A stretch of 19,078 nucleotides of DNA from Thermoanaerobaculia bacterium (GTDB taxonomy: Bacteria > Acidobacteriota > Thermoanaerobaculia > Multivoradales > UBA5704): assembly GCA_025937035.1 (NCBI GenBank), contig JAICSG010000009.1, forward strand, positions 1-19,078. The letters are read 5' to 3'. Below the pieces are notes generated by a model. That model ran no database searches. It had not been told where the DNA came from and worked only from the letters and a program-made list of their open reading frames with translations. Position 1 is the stretch's first letter. Every line of letters starts with the position of its first letter. The position numbers and the translations under genes were made by a program. Positions 13,348 through 19,078 of this stretch are shown here, in pieces.

Positions 13348-15194
13348 GGCGCCGCCGGATGGCCGTGGTGGCCGGCTTCGGCCTCGTCTGGGTGCTGCTG
13401 ATCGCGGGCCGCCTCTACCACCTGCAGGTGCTCCGCTACGAGCACTACGCGAGCAAGGCCGAGCGCCAGCAGCAGCGGGTGGTCACCCTCGATCCGCCGC
13501 GCGGCACGATCTACGACGCCCAGGGGCGGGAGCTTGCGGTGTCGATCCAGGTCGACTCGGTCTACGCCGTGCCGCCGGAGGTCGAGGACCCGGCCGCCAC
13601 CGCCGCGGCACTCGCCCGCGTGGTGCCGGACCTCGACCGCGACAAGCTCGCCCGCCAGCTCGCCGGCGACCGCGAGTTCGTCTGGGTGGCCCGCAAGCTC
13701 GATCCGCCGGTGGCCGAGAAGGTGCACGCGCTGAAGCTCAAGGGGCTCTACTTCGTGCCCGAGAGCAAGCGGTACTATCCGATGAAGGAGCTGGCGGCCC
13801 AGGTGCTCGGCTATGTGGGCACCGACAATCACGGGCTCGCCGGCCTGGAGCAGATCTACGACCGGGAGATCACCGGCAAGCCGGGCAAACGGACCGTGCT
13901 GCGCGACGCCCGCCAGGGGACGGTGGCGGCGCCCGGCCTCTCCTTCTCCGATCCCGAGCCGGGGCACGACCTCTATCTCACCCTCGACGCCACCGTGCAG
14001 CACATCGTGGAGCGCGAGCTGGCGCGGGCGATCGAGGAGCGGCACGCCCGCCGCGGCAGCGCTATCTTCATCGACCCGGCCACGGGCGGCGTGCTGGCCA
14101 TGGCCTCCTATCCGTCGTTCGACCCCAACGACTTCGGCGGCGCCTCGCCGGAGAGCCGGCGCAACCAGGCGGTGACCGACGTCTACGAGCCGGGCTCGAC
14201 CTTCAAGATCGTCACCGCCGCCGCGGCCCTGGAGGCCGGCGTGGTGCGCGAGGACGAGCGGATCGACTGCGGCATGGGCTCGATCACCCTCTACAAGGAC
14301 ATCCGCGTGCACGATCACAAGCCGTACGGCATGCTGACCTTCGCCGAGGTGATCTCGCACTCCAGCAACATCGGCGTCATCCGGGTGGCCCAGCGCATCC
14401 ACGACGACCGCTTCTACGCCACCGTCCGCGGCTTCGGCTTCGGCCGCCCCACCGGCATCGACCTGCCGGGCGAGAGCGCCGGCATCCTGCACAAGGTCGA
14501 GAAGTGGGGGCTGCTGGAGAAGGATTACATCGCCTTCGGCCAGGGGGTCTCGGTGACGCCGCTGCAGCTCGTGAGCGCCACCGCCGCGGTGGCCAACGAC
14601 GGAGTGCTGCTCAAGCCCCACGTGGTGGCCGCGGTGAGCCGGGGCGAGGCCCGGCTGCCGAAGTACCCCTCGCCGCCGGTGGTGGGCCGGCCCATCTCGC
14701 CGGGCACCGCGCGCGAGCTCACCCAACTGCTCGAAGGGGTGGTTAGCGAGGGGACGGGCAAGCCCGCGGCCATCCCGGGCTACCAGGTGGCGGGCAAGAC
14801 CGGCACGGCGCAGATCCCCGTGCGCGGCGGCTATCACGGCTACCTGCCGAGCTTCGTGGGCTTCGCGCCCGCGGACCGGCCGGCCCTGGTGGGGCTGGTG
14901 GCGATCGCGGAGCCGCAGGGGAACGAGTACTACGGCGCTCAGGTGGCGGCGCCGGCCTTCGGCTCCATCGTCCGGCAGGTGCTGCTCTACCGCGGAGTCC
15001 ACCCGCAGCGCGAGCGGCCGTCGGTCTGGACGGGGCAGACGGTGCTGGCGGGGATGACGCCCAAGGCTCCGGCGGCTGCGGTCCACCCGGCGATCGAGAC
15101 CGACGCGCTGGCCGACGGCGACGATCACGATCCGATGTCCGATGCCTCGCCGGCTCCGGCGGCGGAAGGAGGGCGCCCGCATGCGCCTTTCTGA
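13344..15194 (+). CDS. ftsI: Septal peptidoglycan transpeptidase FtsI (PBP3)
   Basis: Class B penicillin-binding protein that cross-links septal peptidoglycan with FtsW. It is 616 aa. One membrane helix (~7-24) is followed by the dimerisation domain (RVVTLDPPRGTIYDAQGRELA) and the transpeptidase domain with the three catalytic motifs STFK (285-288, Ser285 nucleophile), SSN (340-342) and KTGT (485-488). After ~550 comes a ~60-residue Ala/Pro/Asp-rich tail without PASTA domains. The GTG at 13344 (GTGA overlap with ftsL) has GGGAGGAG 6 nt upstream. The end overlaps murE by 14 nt, so the tail codons also carry the murE ribosome-binding site. Confidence 0.96.
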   Translation: MRRRRMAVVAGFGLVWVLLIAGRLYHLQVLRYEHYASKAERQQQRVVTLDPPRGTIYDAQGRELAVSIQVDSVYAVPPEVEDPAATAAALARVVPDLDRDKLARQLAGDREFVWVARKLDPPVAEKVHALKLKGLYFVPESKRYYPMKELAAQVLGYVGTDNHGLAGLEQIYDREITGKPGKRTVLRDARQGTVAAPGLSFSDPEPGHDLYLTLDATVQHIVERELARAIEERHARRGSAIFIDPATGGVLAMASYPSFDPNDFGGASPESRRNQAVTDVYEPGSTFKIVTAAAALEAGVVREDERIDCGMGSITLYKDIRVHDHKPYGMLTFAEVISHSSNIGVIRVAQRIHDDRFYATVRGFGFGRPTGIDLPGESAGILHKVEKWGLLEKDYIAFGQGVSVTPLQLVSATAAVANDGVLLKPHVVAAVSRGEARLPKYPSPPVVGRPISPGTARELTQLLEGVVSEGTGKPAAIPGYQVAGKTGTAQIPVRGGYHGYLPSFVGFAPADRPALVGLVAIAEPQGNEYYGAQVAAPAFGSIVRQVLLYRGVHPQRERPSVWTGQTVLAGMTPKAPAAAVHPAIETDALADGDDHDPMSDASPAPAAEGGRPHAPF

Positions 15195-16627
15195 GCTGGC
15201 GCGCGGCGTGGGCTTGGGAGCCCCTCCGGGGGCCGACCCGGAGGTGACCGGCGTGGAGCACGACTCGCGGCAGGCGCGTCCAGGGGACCTCTTCGTGGCT
15301 CTCCCCGGGCAGCGCTTCGACGGCCGCGCCTTCGCTCCGGCGGCGGTGGCGGCGGGCGCGGTGGCGGTGCTCGGCCCGGAGCCGGGAGAGGCCGCGGTGG
15401 ACGTCCCCTGGCTGGTCGCCGAAGATCCGCGCGCCCTGCTGGGGCCGCTCGCCGCCCTCGTCTATGGCCAGCCGGACCGGGAGCTGATCCTGGCCGGGGT
15501 GACCGGCACCAACGGCAAGTCGACCGTGGCGACTTTGATCGCCGCCATCCTCGACGCGGCGGGGCATCCGGCGGGGTTTATCGGCACCCTGGGCTACCGC
15601 TTCCGGGACAGGACCTACGCCGGCGGGCACACCACGCCGGAGGCCTCGGACCTCTTCCGCATCCTGCGCGAGATGCGCTCGGACGGCGCCGAGGCGGTCG
15701 CCATGGAGGTCTCCTCCCACGCCCTGGCCATGGGCCGGGTCGGGGGCGCGCAGTTCGACGCGGCGGTGTTCACCAATCTCACCCGCGACCACCTCGACTA
15801 TCACAAGGATTTCGAGGACTACTTCGCGGCCAAGCGGAAGCTCTTCGATCTGCTGAAGCCGGAGCGCCGGCCGGCGGTCAACGTGGACGATCCCTACGGC
15901 CGGCGGCTGGCCGCCGAGATCCCGGACGCCCTGACCTTCGGCGAGCGCGGCGAGGTCTCGGCCCGCGAGGTGTCGATGAGCACGGCCGGCATCCGCGGCG
16001 TCCTCTCCACGCCGCGCGGGGAGGTACCGTTCACCACCCCCCTGCTCGGCCGCTACAACCTCTCGAACCTGCTGGCCGCGGCGGCGGCGGCGGAGACCCT
16101 GGAGCTGCCGCATGAGGCGGTGGCCGCGGCCTTCGCCGCCCAGCGGCCGGTGCCGGGGCGGCTGGAGCCGGTCGACCGCGGCCAGCCGTTCGCCGTCTTC
16201 ATCGACTACGCCCACACCGACGCGGCGCTCGACGCCGCCCTGCGCTCGGCGCGCGAGGTGGTGGGGGGCGGCAAGGTGGCGGTGGTGTTCGGCTGCGGCG
16301 GCGACCGCGACCCCGGCAAGCGGCCGATGATGGGCAAGGTCGCCGGCGAGCTCGCCGACCTGGTGATCGCCACCTCGGACAACCCGCGGAGCGAGGACCC
16401 GCTGGCCATCCTGGCCGCCATCGAGGAGGGTTTGAGGCAGAGCGGGAACCGGGGCTACCGGCTGGTGCCCGACCGCCGCGAGGCGATCCGCCAGGCGATC
16501 TCCGAGGCGCGGCCCGGCTGGGCCGTGCTGGTGGCCGGCAAGGGGCACGAGACCTATCAGATTCTGGGCGACAAGAAGCTTCCTTTCTCCGACCTGGAGG
16601 AGATTGGCAAGGCTCTGGAGGCGCGCC

Positions 16628-16635
<8 letters not shown>
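15181..16635 (+). CDS. murE: UDP-MurNAc-tripeptide synthetase MurE (meso-DAP type)
   Basis: Cytosolic Mur ligase adding the third amino acid to UDP-MurNAc-L-Ala-D-Glu with ATP. It is 484 aa. The ATP loop is TGTNGKST (108-115), and the family block EVSSHALAMGRV follows. The substrate-selecting motif DNPR (400-403, in SDNPRSEDP) indicates meso-diaminopimelate rather than lysine. The ATG at 15181 was chosen over an in-frame ATG at 15142 because GGAAGGAGGG (15164-15173) lies 7 nt upstream and the extra residues would be Arg-rich junk. It overlaps ftsI by 14 nt and murF by 8 nt. Confidence 0.96.
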
Positions 16636-18019
<1,384 letters not shown>

Positions 18020-18022
18020 CTG

Positions 18023-19078
18023 ATGCTGCCCTGGCTGCTCAATCCGTTGCGGGAGCTGATCCCGGCCTTCAACGTCTTCCGCTACATCACCTTCCGGGTG
18101 GCGGCGGCGATGATCACGGCGCTGATCCTCTCCTGGCTGCTGGGCCCCTGGTTCATCCGCCAGCTCCGGCGCCTGTCGGTCGGCCAGAACATCCGCGACG
18201 TGGGGCCGCAGGCCCATCAGGTCAAGGCGGGGACGCCGACCATGGGCGGCCTGCTGATCCTCTTCGCCACCCTGGTGCCGACGCTGCTCTGGGGGGACCT
18301 GAAGAACGTCTACATCTGGATCGTGATGATCGTGACCACCGCCTTCGGCGCCATCGGCTTCGCGGACGACTACCTCAAGGTCAGCCACCACCGGAACCTT
18401 GGCTTGACCGCGCGCGCCAAATTCTGGCTCCAGGTGGCCGCCGGGCTGGCGCTGGGGGTCGCCCTGCTGGTGCTGCCGGCGGAGGCCGGGTTCAACCCGA
18501 CGCTCACCTTCCCGTTCATCAAGAAGCTGGTGCTCCACCTGGGCTACCTCTACATCCCCTTCGTGGCCTTCGTGCTGGTGGGGGCCTCGAACGCCGTCAA
18601 CCTGACCGACGGCCTGGACGGCCTGGCCATCGGCTCCACCTCGGTCGCCGCCGCCACCTACGCGGTCTTCACCTACGTGGCCGGCAACCGGGTGATCGCG
18701 GGCTACCTCCAGATCGCCTACGTGCCGGGGGTGGGCGAGGTGGCGGTCTTCTGCGGCGCCCTGGTGGGCGCGGGGATCGGCTTCCTCTGGTTCAACGCCC
18801 ATCCGGCCGAGGTCTTCATGGGGGACGTCGGATCGCTGGCGCTGGGCGCCGCCATCGGCACCGTGGCCGTGCTGGCCAAGCAGGAGATCCTGCTGGTGCT
18901 GGTGGGCGGCCTGTTCGTGCTGGAGGCGATGTCGGTGATCATCCAGGTCGCCTCGTTCAAGCTGCGCGGCAAGCGGGTGTTCCGCATGTCGCCTCTCCAT
19001 CATCACTTCGAGCTCTCCGGCTGGGCGGAGCCCAAGGTCATCGTGCGCTTCTGGATCCTCTCGATCCTGTTCGCGCTG
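18023..19078 (+). CDS. mraY: Phospho-MurNAc-pentapeptide transferase MraY, 3' end cut
   Basis: Integral membrane enzyme that transfers phospho-MurNAc-pentapeptide to undecaprenyl phosphate, making lipid I. 352 codons are present and the reading frame is still open at the window edge; about ten residues are probably missing. About ten hydrophobic helices are visible. Key residues are Asp115-Asp116 (FADDYLK), NLTDGLDGLA, Asp268 (FMGDVGSLALG), and the histidine triad 326-328 in PLHHHFELSGW. The ATG at 18023 follows the murF stop by 3 nt, with GGGAGGGGG about 8 nt upstream. Confidence 0.97.
   Translation, partial: MLPWLLNPLRELIPAFNVFRYITFRVAAAMITALILSWLLGPWFIRQLRRLSVGQNIRDVGPQAHQVKAGTPTMGGLLILFATLVPTLLWGDLKNVYIWIVMIVTTAFGAIGFADDYLKVSHHRNLGLTARAKFWLQVAAGLALGVALLVLPAEAGFNPTLTFPFIKKLVLHLGYLYIPFVAFVLVGASNAVNLTDGLDGLAIGSTSVAAATYAVFTYVAGNRVIAGYLQIAYVPGVGEVAVFCGALVGAGIGFLWFNAHPAEVFMGDVGSLALGAAIGTVAVLAKQEILLVLVGGLFVLEAMSVIIQVASFKLRGKRVFRMSPLHHHFELSGWAEPKVIVRFWILSILFAL

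Overview
This is a GC-rich stretch (roughly 70% G+C by eye) of a bacterial chromosome. A lipoprotein parvulin, a SurA-like periplasmic foldase and a MurE with the meso-diaminopimelate signature DNPR point to a Gram-negative (diderm) cell. The combination fits Acidobacteriota or a similar GC-rich diderm phylum. That placement is an inference from style and gene order, not from a marker gene.

Left region (1-5860) is a mosaic of small, mostly monocistronic genes. It opens with the 5' half of lepA (minus strand, TTG start). A SUI1/YciH-family gene follows, its stop codon overlapping that of a convergent 91-aa hypothetical. Next come a cupin, a GNAT acetyltransferase, a 352-aa secreted protein of unknown function, and an 83-aa two-helix membrane protein preceded by a near-consensus sigma-54 promoter. 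The region ends with two nucleotidyltransferase genes of different types. One is translationally coupled to an 87-aa partner (toxin-antitoxin-like layout); the other is a solitary MntA-like gene. Several unrelated palindromic intergenic repeats lie here, the largest a ~200-bp nested hairpin cluster at 5245-5448 followed by a 9-bp tandem repeat.

Middle region (5861-11450) is an apparent operon: mfd (transcription-repair coupling factor), a parvulin-like lipoprotein, and a SurA-like secreted foldase. The genes overlap one another, and a strong intrinsic terminator at 11414-11449 closes the operon.

Right region (11451-19078) is the start of a division and cell wall (dcw) cluster: mraZ, rsmH, ftsL, ftsI, murE, murF, mraY (cut by the window end). 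Genes abut or overlap by a few bases. Upstream of mraZ are four TGG motifs at exactly 10-bp spacing that overlap a plausible promoter, the expected layout for MraZ autoregulation. Together these genes methylate 16S rRNA (RsmH), build the septal machinery (FtsL, FtsI) and make the lipid-linked peptidoglycan precursor (MurE, MurF, MraY).

No complete novel defence or mobile system is evident. The best candidates for new biology are the sigma-54-driven small membrane protein with its upstream 9-bp inverted repeat, the nucleotidyltransferase pair, and the large hairpin-cluster element.
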